DNA from: an uncultured Sutterella sp.
GTDB taxonomy: Bacteria > Pseudomonadota > Gammaproteobacteria > Burkholderiales > Burkholderiaceae_F
DNA length: 64,000 nucleotides
NCBI GenBank assembly: GCA_900544345.1
Contig: UQUR01000010.1
Span: 1-64,000 of the forward strand
Direction: 5' to 3'
The translations under genes and the position numbers were made by a program. Below the pieces are notes generated by a model that did no database searches, was not told the DNA's origin, and saw only the letters and a program-made list of their open reading frames with translations. Below are positions 42,059 to 51,974 of the stretch, in pieces. Each line of letters starts with the position of its first letter. The stretch's first letter is position 1.

Positions 42059-42898
42059 CTAACCGAAATCATGATTGAGTTTAATCTTTTTGAGCCAATA
42101 GCTATAGTAAGACGGTAAAAAGGTTTGAACATCAATGCCGTAAGCCTGAGCTAAAGCCTCAGCTATTTTGGGGGCATTCATAAATTCAGGTTTGGTTTGC
42201 GGCATTTTGTCAACTGTTGCAATGAATGAGGAAAGCACTCGTCCTAGGTCGCGCACAACCCATTTCATAGGAGTAATAGACGAAAAAATTTGGGCAGAGT
42301 CTAAATCCCAAAAGCCCATTTCGTTACCTTGGACATAAAAATTGGCTAACTTCATGTCGCCATGAGTGATATGAGCCTCATGTAAACGTCTGAGTAACTT
42401 CCCAGCATTAATAAGCAGGTCAAGGGAGTTTGGCTGTTGCTTTAAGACGGAATCTGCCGTTTGAGCATCTTTTAGAGCTTCAGTGATGATGTAAGAGTCC
42501 GATATTAACTGCAATGTTCTTCTTTCACCCATTGCAAAAACTTTGGGTGTTCCGATTTCAGCCAGCTGAAGTTTCTTTGCCACTACAGCTGTCCAATAAC
42601 TCCTTGAAGGTTGAATGAAATAGCGAAACCGTAAACCAAAAGCTTTTTGATGAAAGCGAACGTGTTTTCCAAAAAACGTTTGATCGTTAACAGTAAATAA
42701 GCTTGCCGTTGACTTTTTGGAATGCTTTTGAATATTGCCCTTTTCGATGATTTCATCAATACTCGAGGCTACAGACAGTAAGTTGTCCTGAAACTGTCCG
42801 GCTAAAACATGATAGTCAAGGTTGCCAACTTGGACAGATTTTGTGCCAGAGGCAATGTCTAATAGTTCACTTAGATCGGAGCTCCAACGGGTATACAT
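42059..42898 (-). CDS. WaaP/Kdo-kinase-like protein
   Basis: A 279-residue protein with a small-kinase fold. The catalytic loop is HGDMKLANF (179-187, HxDxxxxN) and the DFG equivalent is FWDLDSA (196-202); FFGKHVRF near residue 76 may supply the ATP-binding Lys. The layout fits lipopolysaccharide-core or Kdo kinases (Kdo/WaaP superfamily), which phosphorylate inner-core sugars on the cytoplasmic face. The first ~65 residues are not recognisable. It is cotranscribed with nadX and probably xthA, which have no obvious functional link. A second, clear WaaP is at 52560-53357. Confidence 0.7.
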   Translation of the reverse strand: MYTRWSSDLSELLDIASGTKSVQVGNLDYHVLAGQFQDNLLSVASSIDEIIEKGNIQKHSKKSTASLFTVNDQTFFGKHVRFHQKAFGLRFRYFIQPSRSYWTAVVAKKLQLAEIGTPKVFAMGERRTLQLISDSYIITEALKDAQTADSVLKQQPNSLDLLINAGKLLRRLHEAHITHGDMKLANFYVQGNEMGFWDLDSAQIFSSITPMKWVVRDLGRVLSSFIATVDKMPQTKPEFMNAPKIAEALAQAYGIDVQTFLPSYYSYWLKKIKLNHDFG

Positions 42899-42946
42899 AG
42901 TTACTTTCCGATTCTCAATAACACAGTTGATTTTATTTTAATTATG

Positions 42947-43732
42947 CTAGAACTTAATCCAATAAGGAGCATGATCACTGGGTTTAGTCCACTTTCTTGG
43001 CGCTCTGTCAATATCAACAGCTTGAATAGAGTTTTTTAACGTGTCAGATACCAAAATGTGATCAATTCTTAATCCATGATTTTTTGGGAATCCAAGCATT
43101 CTATAGTCCCACCACGTATAGCGTTTCTCGGGCTGATCAAAAAGTCTGAAGGAGTCATTTAAGCCCAAGGAAAGCAAATTCTGAAAAGCTTGACGCTCTT
43201 GCGGAGAGACAAGAATATTACCTTCCCAACTCTTGGGATCCCAGACATCTCTATCGTCAGGTGCAATATTAAAGTCTCCTAACAAGGCTAAATTTGGAAA
43301 GCTCTTCAGTTCTGACTTAAGCCATTGTGTGAGCGCTTCTAACCATGCTAATTTATAGTCATATTTTTCAGAGCCCACTTCAGAGCCGTTGGGAAAATAA
43401 CCGCAGACAATCCTTAAATCTTCTGAACCAGACTTAAATGTTGCTGCAATTAAACGCTTTTGCTCATCGGGAAATGAAGGAATGTTTTTTTGAACTTCTA
43501 AAGGATCCGAAATTTTGTCTTTGCGATAAAGAATCGCCACACCGTTATAAGTCTTTTGTCCCGACCATATTGCTCCATAGCCATCAGCTTCAAGCGCTTC
43601 AATAGGGAAAGCCTCATCGGTCAATTTCAGTTCTTGTAAGCAGAGAATGTCTGTTTCAGAGAGCTTTAACCACTGCAAAACATGAGGCAGTCTCATTTTG
43701 AGGGAGTTAACATTCCAGGTGGCAATTTTCAT
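42947..43732 (-). CDS. xthA: Exodeoxyribonuclease III
   Basis: An AP endonuclease / 3' exonuclease for base-excision repair, 261 residues. Motifs: KIATWNVNSL (metal Asn), CLQELKLTDEAFP (metal Glu), YNGVAILYRK, ALLGDFNIAPDDRDVWDP (Asp-Asn), GLRIDHILVS and KPSDHAPYWIKF (Asp-His dyad). The ATG at 43732 has AGGA seven bases ahead, so the upstream in-frame GTG is rejected. It lies 11 bases after opdA on the same strand. Confidence 0.93.
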   Translation of the reverse strand: MKIATWNVNSLKMRLPHVLQWLKLSETDILCLQELKLTDEAFPIEALEADGYGAIWSGQKTYNGVAILYRKDKISDPLEVQKNIPSFPDEQKRLIAATFKSGSEDLRIVCGYFPNGSEVGSEKYDYKLAWLEALTQWLKSELKSFPNLALLGDFNIAPDDRDVWDPKSWEGNILVSPQERQAFQNLLSLGLNDSFRLFDQPEKRYTWWDYRMLGFPKNHGLRIDHILVSDTLKNSIQAVDIDRAPRKWTKPSDHAPYWIKF

Positions 43733-43743
43733 CACAGAATCCT

Positions 43744-45777
43744 CTACTTAGCAATGGGTTTAATTCCGCTATGACGCAAAAGTGCATCAATTTTCGGAGC
43801 TCTTCCACGGAAAGCGATAAAAGAATCCATTGCAGGGCGGGAGCTACCAACTGCTAACACTTCGTCAAGCCACTTTTTACCTGTCTGTGGGTTTAAAACA
43901 CCGGTCTCTTCAAATAAAGAGAAAGCATCACTGCTTAAAACCTCAGCCCATTTGTAACTATAGTAGCCTGCAGCGTAGCCGCCAGCAAAAATATGACTAA
44001 AAGAGTTGGGGAAGCGGTTGTAGTCGGGTTGATGGGTAACAGCCACTTCTTTACGTACTTTGAGTAAAAGACTTTGGATTGAGTCTTTGGCTGGATCAAA
44101 TTCAGTGTGAAGCAACATGTCAAAGAGACCAAATTCCAATTGGCGAACCATTGCCATCGCACTTTGGAAGTTCTTAGCGGCAAGCATTTTGTCATACAAA
44201 GAACGAGGAAGCTTTTCGCCGGTTTGAACATGCGAGGTTAGATTTTCAATGACAGTCCAGTCCCAAGCAAAGTTTTCCATAAATTGGCTCGGGCACTCAA
44301 CTGCATCCCATTCGACTCCGTTAATGCCGCTTGCTGCAGGTTCCTCAATGCGGCTTAGCATATGGTGCAGACCGTGCCCGAATTCATGAAAAAGTGTTAG
44401 TACATCATCATGAGTAAGAAGCGCGGGTTTATCACCAACGGGTTTGGCAAAGTTGCAGACTAGGTAAGCGACTGGAGTCTGCAATTTTCCATAAAGGCGA
44501 TTTCGCGTTCGGTCATTATCCATCCAAGCGCCGCCTCGTTTGTTGGGTCTTGCATAAAGATCCATGTAGAACTGTGCAATCTTTTCACCTTGTGCATTTT
44601 CAATGCGAAAGAACTGAACGTCAGGGTGCCAAACTGGTGCGCTATCTTTCACAATGCGGATATTAAAAAGCGTTTGCACCAGTCCGAAAAGTCCTTTAAA
44701 AACGGCAGGCAACGTGAAATATTGCTTGACCTCTTGATCAGAGAATGCATATTGAGCTTCACGAAGCTTTTCACTGGCGTAGGGCAAGTCCCAGCTTTGA
44801 GGGTCATCAATACCGAGTTTTTCTTTAGCAAAGGTTTTCACTTCTGCTATATCAGCTTTAGCTTGAGGCAAACTCTTTTGAGCAAGATCTCTAAGAAAAC
44901 TTACGACTTCTTGAGGGCTCTTAGCCATCTTTGTTGCTAAGGACACCTCTCCGTAGTTGCGATAGCCCAACAATGAGGCTTCCTTTGCACGTAACTCAAC
45001 GATGCGGTTCATCACATCGTTATTGTTAAATTTTCCTTCAAAATCTAATTCTGAGGCACGCGTAACATATGCGTGATAGAGCGTTTCGCGTAGCTTTCGA
45101 TTGTCTGCGTACTGTAAGACCGCTAAATAATGAGGAATTTGAAGGGTTATGCGGTAGCCTATTTGATCGGCAGCTTCGGCTGTTTCCTTAAAAGAAGCGA
45201 TGTCATCTGCGGGGATGCCGGCTAATTCTTTTTCATCTTCAACTAAAAGGCCGTAGGCGTTTGTTGCATCAAGGAGATTTTCTGAAAATTTTTGACTTTC
45301 TTGTGCAAGACTTTCTTTAACAGTTTTGAGTTCTGCTTTTTTGTCTTTGGGTAAGAATGCACCGGCAAGCTTAAAGTCAATCAACTCTTCATTGACAATA
45401 CGTTGGCGGACTGCAGAAAGGTTTTTAAACTCTTCACTTTCTCTAATAGCCTTATATTTTTGAGAAAGATTACTTTGGGAAAGCCCAATCCAAAATTGAG
45501 TAACAATAGGAAGCGCTTCGTTATAAGCCTTTCTTAATTCAGGCTCATCACAAACACTCATCAAATGGCTTACAGCACCCCATGCACGAGATAAAGCAAG
45601 TGTTTTCTTTTCTAAAGGTGTAATGACATCTTCCCAGGTAGCAGGGGTGGATTCCTTTGTGACGTTGTCAAGCACTCTTTGAGCCTCAGCAATTAAGGTT
45701 TTCATGCCGGGGACAACATGTTCAGGTTTAATAGAAGGAAAATCAATCAGATCATTAATAGTTAAAAGCGGATTCAT
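43744..45777 (-). CDS. prlC: Oligopeptidase A (M3 metallopeptidase)
   Basis: A cytoplasmic zinc peptidase that degrades short peptides, including cleaved signal peptides. At 677 residues it is the usual length for OpdA/PrlC. The zinc motif HEFGHGLHHML is in LTLFHEFGHGLHHMLSRIEEPAASG, with the third ligand Glu in the following ...GVEWDAVECPSQFMENFAWD. FYMDLYARPNKRGGAWMD is also characteristic. The ATG at 45777 is chosen over a TTG 33 bases upstream. It is the first gene of the opdA-xthA unit. Confidence 0.93.
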   Translation of the reverse strand: MNPLLTINDLIDFPSIKPEHVVPGMKTLIAEAQRVLDNVTKESTPATWEDVITPLEKKTLALSRAWGAVSHLMSVCDEPELRKAYNEALPIVTQFWIGLSQSNLSQKYKAIRESEEFKNLSAVRQRIVNEELIDFKLAGAFLPKDKKAELKTVKESLAQESQKFSENLLDATNAYGLLVEDEKELAGIPADDIASFKETAEAADQIGYRITLQIPHYLAVLQYADNRKLRETLYHAYVTRASELDFEGKFNNNDVMNRIVELRAKEASLLGYRNYGEVSLATKMAKSPQEVVSFLRDLAQKSLPQAKADIAEVKTFAKEKLGIDDPQSWDLPYASEKLREAQYAFSDQEVKQYFTLPAVFKGLFGLVQTLFNIRIVKDSAPVWHPDVQFFRIENAQGEKIAQFYMDLYARPNKRGGAWMDNDRTRNRLYGKLQTPVAYLVCNFAKPVGDKPALLTHDDVLTLFHEFGHGLHHMLSRIEEPAASGINGVEWDAVECPSQFMENFAWDWTVIENLTSHVQTGEKLPRSLYDKMLAAKNFQSAMAMVRQLEFGLFDMLLHTEFDPAKDSIQSLLLKVRKEVAVTHQPDYNRFPNSFSHIFAGGYAAGYYSYKWAEVLSSDAFSLFEETGVLNPQTGKKWLDEVLAVGSSRPAMDSFIAFRGRAPKIDALLRHSGIKPIAK

Positions 45778-45871
45778 ACTTTTTAGAGAGCAGTTAATTA
45801 AACAGACCAATATTACAGGGTTTTAACCAATTCTTATAATTGGCAAAATAAAACTCAGAGCACCTCTTTTT

Positions 45872-47890
45872 ATGAATACAGTATCCCCACAATCATTTTC
45901 TCGTCCTAAATATCGACCCGATATTGATGGTATGCGAGCACTGGCTATTCTGTCAGTGCTGATCTTTCACGCTTATCCGTCAAGCCTGCCAGGAGGTTTT
46001 GTAGGGGTAGACATTTTTTTTGTTATCTCAGGGTACCTGATTTCCAGCATTATTTTCAGAGGTTTAACGCTGGGGACATTTAGTTTTTTTGATTTTTATG
46101 CCAGGCGAGTTAGAAGAATTTTCCCAGCTGTCTCTGCTGTTATTGTGGGCAGCTTCATACTGGGCTATTTTCTTCTTCCACCTTATGTATTGGAGGAACT
46201 AATTGAAGAATCTCCCTACGCAGCTTTTTTTGTAGAAAATTGGCGTTTGTATGTTACGACAGGAGATTACTGGGGAACAGCCACTGAATTACAGCCCTTC
46301 ATGCATTTTTGGTCTCTTGGGGTTGAAGAACAATACTATATTTTCTATCCATTGATATGCTTTTTACTTTGGAAAGTTAGTGCCAAAAGATTCCTGGCTA
46401 GCTTACTGTTGATGCTAGGAATTTCGTTTTGTTTGTGTCTTTACGATACTGCTAATGAACCTGTCAGAGCTTTTTACTCTTTACATACTCGCTTTTGGGA
46501 ATTACTTATTGGCGGAGTGCTGGCCTATGTTGAATTGAAATGGCCTCAGTATAAGTCTTCTTTTAATTCGAAAGTGCTTAATAATGCTTTATCAATATCA
46601 GGGGTCTTTTTTATCTTAATTGCGATATTTTGGTTTAATGAAAATGAAAACTTCCCTGGTTGGAGAGCGCTTTTCCCTGTTGTTGGTTCTGTTTTGATTA
46701 TTGCTGCAGGACAAGAAAATTATATAAATCGATATATTTTTTCCAATAAATTAGCCGTTTTTGTGGGTTTAATTAGTTATCCACTTTATTTGTGGCATTG
46801 GTCACTCATTTGCATTGCCAGAAACAATTTGGCTGGCAATCACCCTGACGGGTTGTTGATGATCATACTGATTGCGTTAAGTTTTGCCTTGGCCTATTTA
46901 ACGTACATTCTGATCGAAAGACCAATGAGAAGCAGAAAAGCCTCATGGTCCCTTGTCTTAGTTTTATTTGTTCTTTTAGCGCTAATTTCTTTGGGAACTA
47001 AAACTGCACTACGTAAGTTTGATACATTGCAGAACTGGCTTTATTCAGGACTATCTATAGAAGTACAAAATACTTTGAAAGACCTTCCTCGATCTGAGCA
47101 AAGAGATCAAAACTGTGAAAAAGTATTTGGTAAAGGCTATTCCGTTTGTAGAGCTACTACGAAAAATCCCAGCATTTTAATATTCGGAGATTCTCACAGT
47201 CACATAATGTGGAACTATATGTATAAACAAAATCAATTGCCTGATTTATACATGGTAGGAATAGGAGGAACAGTATTTTTTGATAAGACGATGATTATTG
47301 ACCCAAACAATAGTTCAGGAGGTGTGTACAAAATGAACCTCATGTCAAATGTTTGGAAATCAATTAGATCAAATCCAGATATTAAAACGATAGTGCTTAG
47401 AGGCTATTGGTCTGGAAACTATAGGTCAAATTTGTACTCATTCAAGCATCCCGATTTAAAAGGTAAGGAGCTTTATCTGCAGTTATGGCAGGATACTCTG
47501 TCCGAGTTAAATCAACTGAATAAACGAGTAGTTATTGTGCTTGACAACATTGATGTGCCGTTTAACCCACTGACAAAATGTTCAAAAGTAGAGCGTTTTA
47601 GTCTTTTGAGTAAAGAGAACACTGATTGTGTTGTTAACTACGATGAGGTTAATCCCGATGATTTTTGGATAAGGGATTATCTCTATTCGCAAAGCCAAAA
47701 GTGGAATAACGTTGAGATCGTAGACGCTTGGGATGCACTTTGCGATGATCAAGGTTGTTACTTATCTAAAAACGGCGTGCCATATTATCGAGATGGAAAT
47801 CACTTATCTGTTTACGGCAATGAAAAAGTCTGGAAGTTGATTGAAAAAACTTTAAACTCCTCGCACCATTTGGAAGAAATTAAGAAATGA
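45872..47890 (+). CDS. OafA-type acyltransferase with SGNH domain
   Basis: A 672-residue envelope protein that O-acylates LPS or another surface glycan. The N-terminal acyltransferase-3 domain (residues ~14-355, ten helices) begins YRPDIDGMRALAILSVLIFHA with the catalytic His33, followed by GGFVGVDIFFVISGYLI, FDFYARRVRRIFPA and FWSLGVEEQYYIFYPL. Another helix (359-376) links to a periplasmic SGNH esterase-type domain with GDSH (439-442) and DGNH (641-644). No ribosome site is seen before the ATG. Its stop overlaps the dnaE start (ATGA), an unusual partner. Codon use is more AT-rich than in the flanking housekeeping genes. Confidence 0.9.
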   Translation: MNTVSPQSFSRPKYRPDIDGMRALAILSVLIFHAYPSSLPGGFVGVDIFFVISGYLISSIIFRGLTLGTFSFFDFYARRVRRIFPAVSAVIVGSFILGYFLLPPYVLEELIEESPYAAFFVENWRLYVTTGDYWGTATELQPFMHFWSLGVEEQYYIFYPLICFLLWKVSAKRFLASLLLMLGISFCLCLYDTANEPVRAFYSLHTRFWELLIGGVLAYVELKWPQYKSSFNSKVLNNALSISGVFFILIAIFWFNENENFPGWRALFPVVGSVLIIAAGQENYINRYIFSNKLAVFVGLISYPLYLWHWSLICIARNNLAGNHPDGLLMIILIALSFALAYLTYILIERPMRSRKASWSLVLVLFVLLALISLGTKTALRKFDTLQNWLYSGLSIEVQNTLKDLPRSEQRDQNCEKVFGKGYSVCRATTKNPSILIFGDSHSHIMWNYMYKQNQLPDLYMVGIGGTVFFDKTMIIDPNNSSGGVYKMNLMSNVWKSIRSNPDIKTIVLRGYWSGNYRSNLYSFKHPDLKGKELYLQLWQDTLSELNQLNKRVVIVLDNIDVPFNPLTKCSKVERFSLLSKENTDCVVNYDEVNPDDFWIRDYLYSQSQKWNNVEIVDAWDALCDDQGCYLSKNGVPYYRDGNHLSVYGNEKVWKLIEKTLNSSHHLEEIKK

Positions 47891-50800
47891 ATCCGCAATT
47901 TGTCCACCTTCGTATGCATTCTGAGTATTCCGTTACAGATAGTACGGTAAGACTCGACTCAGCTATTAAGAAAGTAAAAGAACAGGGTGTTGGAGCCCTT
48001 GGTTTAACTGATTTAAATAATATTTTCGGGGGACTCATTTTTTATACCCATGCTCGTAAAGCCGGTGTTAAGGCTTTAATGGGGTGCGACCTAGTTATTC
48101 AGAATGAAGCTGATAGAGAAAAGCCCTTCAGGATGGCTGTCATTTGTCAGAATCATGACGGTTATAAAAATCTTTGTGAAATTTTGACCCATGCTTGGCT
48201 TAAAAATCAGTACATGGGGCGCGGTGAAACAAAGATGGAGTGGCTTTTTAAGCACCATGAAGGTCTGATTTTTCTTTCAGGCGGTCCCGAAGGTCAAATT
48301 GCCCAGCTGTGTTTGGCTGGGAAAAAAGATGAGGCTATTTCTTTAGCCACGAAGATGAAAGAGGCCTGGGGTGATCGCTTTTTTCTAGAGTTGCAGCGGG
48401 CTGGACGTTCCTCAGATGAAGCAGTGGTTCGTTATCACTTAAGCATTGCAGATGAGTGCGATATTCCGGTAGTTGCAACCCATCCGATTCAGTTTTTAGA
48501 GCCTCAGGATTTTGATGCTCATGATATTCGTGTTTGTATTGCTCAGGGTGAAGTTTTAGCTGACAAGTCAAGGTCTAAGCTTTATTCTCCAGAGCAGTAC
48601 TTTAAAAGTCCTGAGGAGATGATCAGTCTTTTTGCGGATGTGCCTTCGGCTATTGCAAACACCGTTGAAATTGCTAAGCGCTGCAATTTGGAAGGTGTTT
48701 TAAGTAAACCGCAGCTTCCGCTTTTCCCGACCCCTGACGGGATGAGTTTGGATGATTACATTGATCAGCTCTCCCATGAAGGCTTGGAACAACGTTTAGG
48801 GTTCCTTTACCCAGATAAAGAGCAACGTGAAAAAGAGCGTCCCCGCTATGAGGAACGCCTTCAGTTTGAACTCGGCATCATTAAGAAAATGGGCTTTCCG
48901 GGTTATTTCTTAATTGTGCAGGACTTTATTAACTGGTCTAAACGCAATGGCGTTGCAGTGGGGCCTGGGCGCGGTTCTGGTGCGGGTTCCCTTGTTGCCT
49001 ATTCTCTGCGCATTACGGATATGGATCCGTTGCGTTACGACTTACTTTTCGAACGCTTCTTAAATCCAGAACGCGTGTCCATGCCAGACTTTGACGTGGA
49101 CTTCTGTCAGTACAACCGTCAACGCACAATCAATTATGTGAAATCTCGCTACGGTGAAGATGCCGTCAGCCAAATTGCAACCTTTGGTACGATGGGAGCA
49201 AAGGGAGTCGTACGTGATGTGGGACGCGTTCTGGGCATTAGTTACAGCCTTTGTGATAAGGTCTCGCGCCTAATTCCTGCGCAACCCGGAAAGAGCGTCA
49301 CCTTAGCTGAGGCTGTTAAAACTGTTCCAGATTTGAAAGATCTTATCGAAAAGGACGAAACGGTTGCACAACTTGTTGATAAGGCCTTACCTCTTGAAGG
49401 GCTTGTTCGTAATTTAGGGATGCACGCCGGTGGTGTTTTAATTGCACCGGGGAAATTGACAGACTTCTGTCCTCTTTATTCCCAAGACGAAAACCCCGAT
49501 AATGTGATCAGTCAATTTGACAAAAAAGACGTGGAAAATGTGGGTTTGGTGAAGTTCGACTTTTTGGGTCTGACAACACTGACTATCCTTGAATTTGCCA
49601 TGCGCTTTATTCGTCAATTGGATCCAAAAACAACCCTGCGTCTTGAAGCGATTCCTATTGATGATCCAGAAACCTATCAGCTTTTCCAAACCGGTAACAC
49701 GAGTGCCGTCTTCCAATTTGAAAGTGACGGTATGCGCAAGCTACTTCGTGACGCAAGACCGGACTGTCTGGAAGACCTCATTGCTTTAAACGCTTTGTAT
49801 CGTCCGGGACCGATGGATCTGATTCCGGAATATATTGCTTGTAAGCACGGAGAAAAGGAAGTTCATTATCCGGATCCTCGTCTTGAGCCTGTCTTGAAAG
49901 AAACCTACGGTATTATGGTTTATCAGGAACAGGTGATGCGTGTGGCTCAGATCATCGGTGGCTACTCACTGGGTGGCGCTGATTTGCTGCGCCGCGCCAT
50001 GGGTAAGAAGCAAGTTGATGAAATGAAAAGACAGCGCGCAGTTTTTGTCAAAGGCGCTGTTGAAAGGGGAATGGCCGAGGATAAAGCCGGAGACCTTTTT
50101 GACTTAATGGAAAAGTTTGCGGGTTATGGCTTTAATAAATCTCACGCTTGTGCTTACTCTTACGTTGCTTACCAAACAGCCTATTTGAAAGTACACTATC
50201 CCGCGCCTTTTATGGCCGCCAATATGTGTTTGGTGATGGATTCAGGTGAAAAGTTAAAGCATCTGATTGATGACTGTTTTGCCAATGACATTTCGGTACT
50301 GCCTCCTGATATCAATAAGAGCGACTGGGAATTTGTACCGACTTCGATGCATGAAATTCGCTATGGCTTAGGAGGCATTAAAGGTATTCCTAAAGAAGCA
50401 GCAGAGGCAATTGTAAACGAACGCAATTCGCACGGCCCCTATAAAGATCTGTTTGATCTGGTCAGCCGTGTTGATCGAACAAATTTCTCCAAGCGCACGC
50501 TTTTATCCTTTATTCAAGCGGGTGTTTTTGACAGTCTAGAGCCTAACCGCGCAAAGCTTGCCGCCAATATCAATAATGCAATTACATTGAGCGAAAGTGA
50601 GTCGTCTAATGCTGGGCAGGAAAGCCTTTTTGCTGATGTCATGGATGAGGTTCAGCCTGAATATATTGACGCGGAACCTTGGAGTGCTCATAAGGAGTTA
50701 ATCGGAGAGCGTGACGTGATGGGGTGCGTGTTCAGAGGTCACTTTTATGGCGGCGTTCAGGAAGAGGCAGCCGCATTGCATCCGACACCTATTATCAATG

Positions 50801-51357
50801 TTAAACCTTCGCCCAAGAGTGTTAAGCGCCGTGCGCCATCAATTCAAGTTGCGGGTATTGCTTCCAATATTAGGCAAAGCTTCAATAAAGAAGGCCGCTT
50901 AATGGGTAGTTTCACTTTGGATGATGGAACGGCAACGATTTCGGTAACTTGCTTTGGAGACGATTGGCTACTTTACCGTAATATCGTTAAAAGTGATGAA
51001 CTCGTCTTTGTGCGAGGCAGTGCTAGAGAAGATAATTTTGCTGCATCTGGCGTCAGCATTTCTGCGCGTTCAATTGAAGTTCCAGCAACGATTCGTGCAA
51101 AAAATGGCACGGTATTGCAGATTGAATTAACGGATCCTAACTTTGATTTTGATCTATTGAAGACATTCCTTGAAGATCATCGCCCTGATGTTGACGATGC
51201 GGGTTGTCGGGTAGCAATAAAAGTCATGGATAAGGGACTGAAGGCATCCTTTGTGTTATCAAAAGATTGGGAAGTTTACTTAGATCAAACTTTACTAGAT
51301 ACACTTCGGGAAATCCCTGGTATAACGTACCACTTAGTCGATAAAAAGACACAATAA
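47887..51357 (+). CDS. dnaE: DNA polymerase III alpha subunit
   Basis: The replicative polymerase catalytic subunit, 1156 residues, normal for DnaE1. The PHP domain opens with FVHLRMHSEYSVTDS. The polymerase motifs include GPGRGSGAGSLVAYSLRITDMDPL (~residue 357) and the catalytic aspartates in MPDFDVDF (~400). HAGGVLIAP, RPGPMDLIPEYI and YGFNKSHACAYSYVAYQTAYLK follow, then helix-hairpin-helix and OB-fold domains (VAGIASNIRQSFNKEGRLMGSFTLDDG). The ATG overlaps the acyltransferase stop by four bases, so at least part of its translation may be coupled to it. The proofreading partner dnaQ is also in the window. Confidence 0.97.
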   Translation: MNPQFVHLRMHSEYSVTDSTVRLDSAIKKVKEQGVGALGLTDLNNIFGGLIFYTHARKAGVKALMGCDLVIQNEADREKPFRMAVICQNHDGYKNLCEILTHAWLKNQYMGRGETKMEWLFKHHEGLIFLSGGPEGQIAQLCLAGKKDEAISLATKMKEAWGDRFFLELQRAGRSSDEAVVRYHLSIADECDIPVVATHPIQFLEPQDFDAHDIRVCIAQGEVLADKSRSKLYSPEQYFKSPEEMISLFADVPSAIANTVEIAKRCNLEGVLSKPQLPLFPTPDGMSLDDYIDQLSHEGLEQRLGFLYPDKEQREKERPRYEERLQFELGIIKKMGFPGYFLIVQDFINWSKRNGVAVGPGRGSGAGSLVAYSLRITDMDPLRYDLLFERFLNPERVSMPDFDVDFCQYNRQRTINYVKSRYGEDAVSQIATFGTMGAKGVVRDVGRVLGISYSLCDKVSRLIPAQPGKSVTLAEAVKTVPDLKDLIEKDETVAQLVDKALPLEGLVRNLGMHAGGVLIAPGKLTDFCPLYSQDENPDNVISQFDKKDVENVGLVKFDFLGLTTLTILEFAMRFIRQLDPKTTLRLEAIPIDDPETYQLFQTGNTSAVFQFESDGMRKLLRDARPDCLEDLIALNALYRPGPMDLIPEYIACKHGEKEVHYPDPRLEPVLKETYGIMVYQEQVMRVAQIIGGYSLGGADLLRRAMGKKQVDEMKRQRAVFVKGAVERGMAEDKAGDLFDLMEKFAGYGFNKSHACAYSYVAYQTAYLKVHYPAPFMAANMCLVMDSGEKLKHLIDDCFANDISVLPPDINKSDWEFVPTSMHEIRYGLGGIKGIPKEAAEAIVNERNSHGPYKDLFDLVSRVDRTNFSKRTLLSFIQAGVFDSLEPNRAKLAANINNAITLSESESSNAGQESLFADVMDEVQPEYIDAEPWSAHKELIGERDVMGCVFRGHFYGGVQEEAAALHPTPIINVKPSPKSVKRRAPSIQVAGIASNIRQSFNKEGRLMGSFTLDDGTATISVTCFGDDWLLYRNIVKSDELVFVRGSAREDNFAASGVSISARSIEVPATIRAKNGTVLQIELTDPNFDFDLLKTFLEDHRPDVDDAGCRVAIKVMDKGLKASFVLSKDWEVYLDQTLLDTLREIPGITYHLVDKKTQ

Positions 51358-51383
51358 AAATAAAAATTATGAGGATGCCCAAA

Positions 51384-51974
51384 ATGATTGAATTACCAAA
51401 GGATCAGTCTGATCCTTTGGTGGTCGGTGTTGGCCACCATAGGACTTGTTATATTCATCCAGAAGACCCGTCAAAATGTATAAAGGTTGTACACAATCCC
51501 TGTGAACATGCGACTGAAGAAATTAATCGAGAGCTCGCCTACTACAAGCGTCTTAATAAGTATCTGAGAGATTGGAGAGGAATTCCTAAGTACTACGGTA
51601 CAGTTGAGACCAATTTAGGAACAGGCTATGTTTATGACAGAACCGTAGATTTTAACGGTCAGCCATCGCAGACCATGCAAGACCGTTATAGCGGGAAACA
51701 AAGCCCAGAGCTTAAGCATGAGTTGGAAAAACTCGTAAAGGATTTGGAGCAATATATTTTGGACAATCGCATTGTAACCATGTCGATTAAGCCATATAAC
51801 ATTTTGTGTCATCGGTTAAGTGAAACAGAGGTCTTCCCTGTTATTTGTGATAATCTCGGAACCTCTGCATTTATCCCGATAGAAGTCTATTGCCCGTGGT
51901 TTTGTAGAAAGAAGCAGAAGCGCTTGTTCAAGAGATTAGAAAGTCTTCCTTTAATTCAACAAATCAGAAATTAA
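51384..51974 (+). CDS. YrbL-family protein (PhoP-network type), copy 1
   Basis: A 196-residue protein of the YrbL family, which is a compact kinase-like fold first named from the PhoP regulatory network. Visible are VVGVGHHRTCYIHPEDPSKCIKVV (a glycine-loop/Lys equivalent), EINRELAYYKRLNKY and the C-terminal block SIKPYNILCHR...VICDNLGTSAFIPIEVYCPWF (HRDxxxxN and DFG equivalents, the former degenerate). The start at 51384 has GAGGA eight bases ahead; an ATG at 51369 has no site. It is 26 bases after dnaE and ends in a 4-base overlap with the convergent copy 2. Confidence 0.8.
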   Translation: MIELPKDQSDPLVVGVGHHRTCYIHPEDPSKCIKVVHNPCEHATEEINRELAYYKRLNKYLRDWRGIPKYYGTVETNLGTGYVYDRTVDFNGQPSQTMQDRYSGKQSPELKHELEKLVKDLEQYILDNRIVTMSIKPYNILCHRLSETEVFPVICDNLGTSAFIPIEVYCPWFCRKKQKRLFKRLESLPLIQQIRN

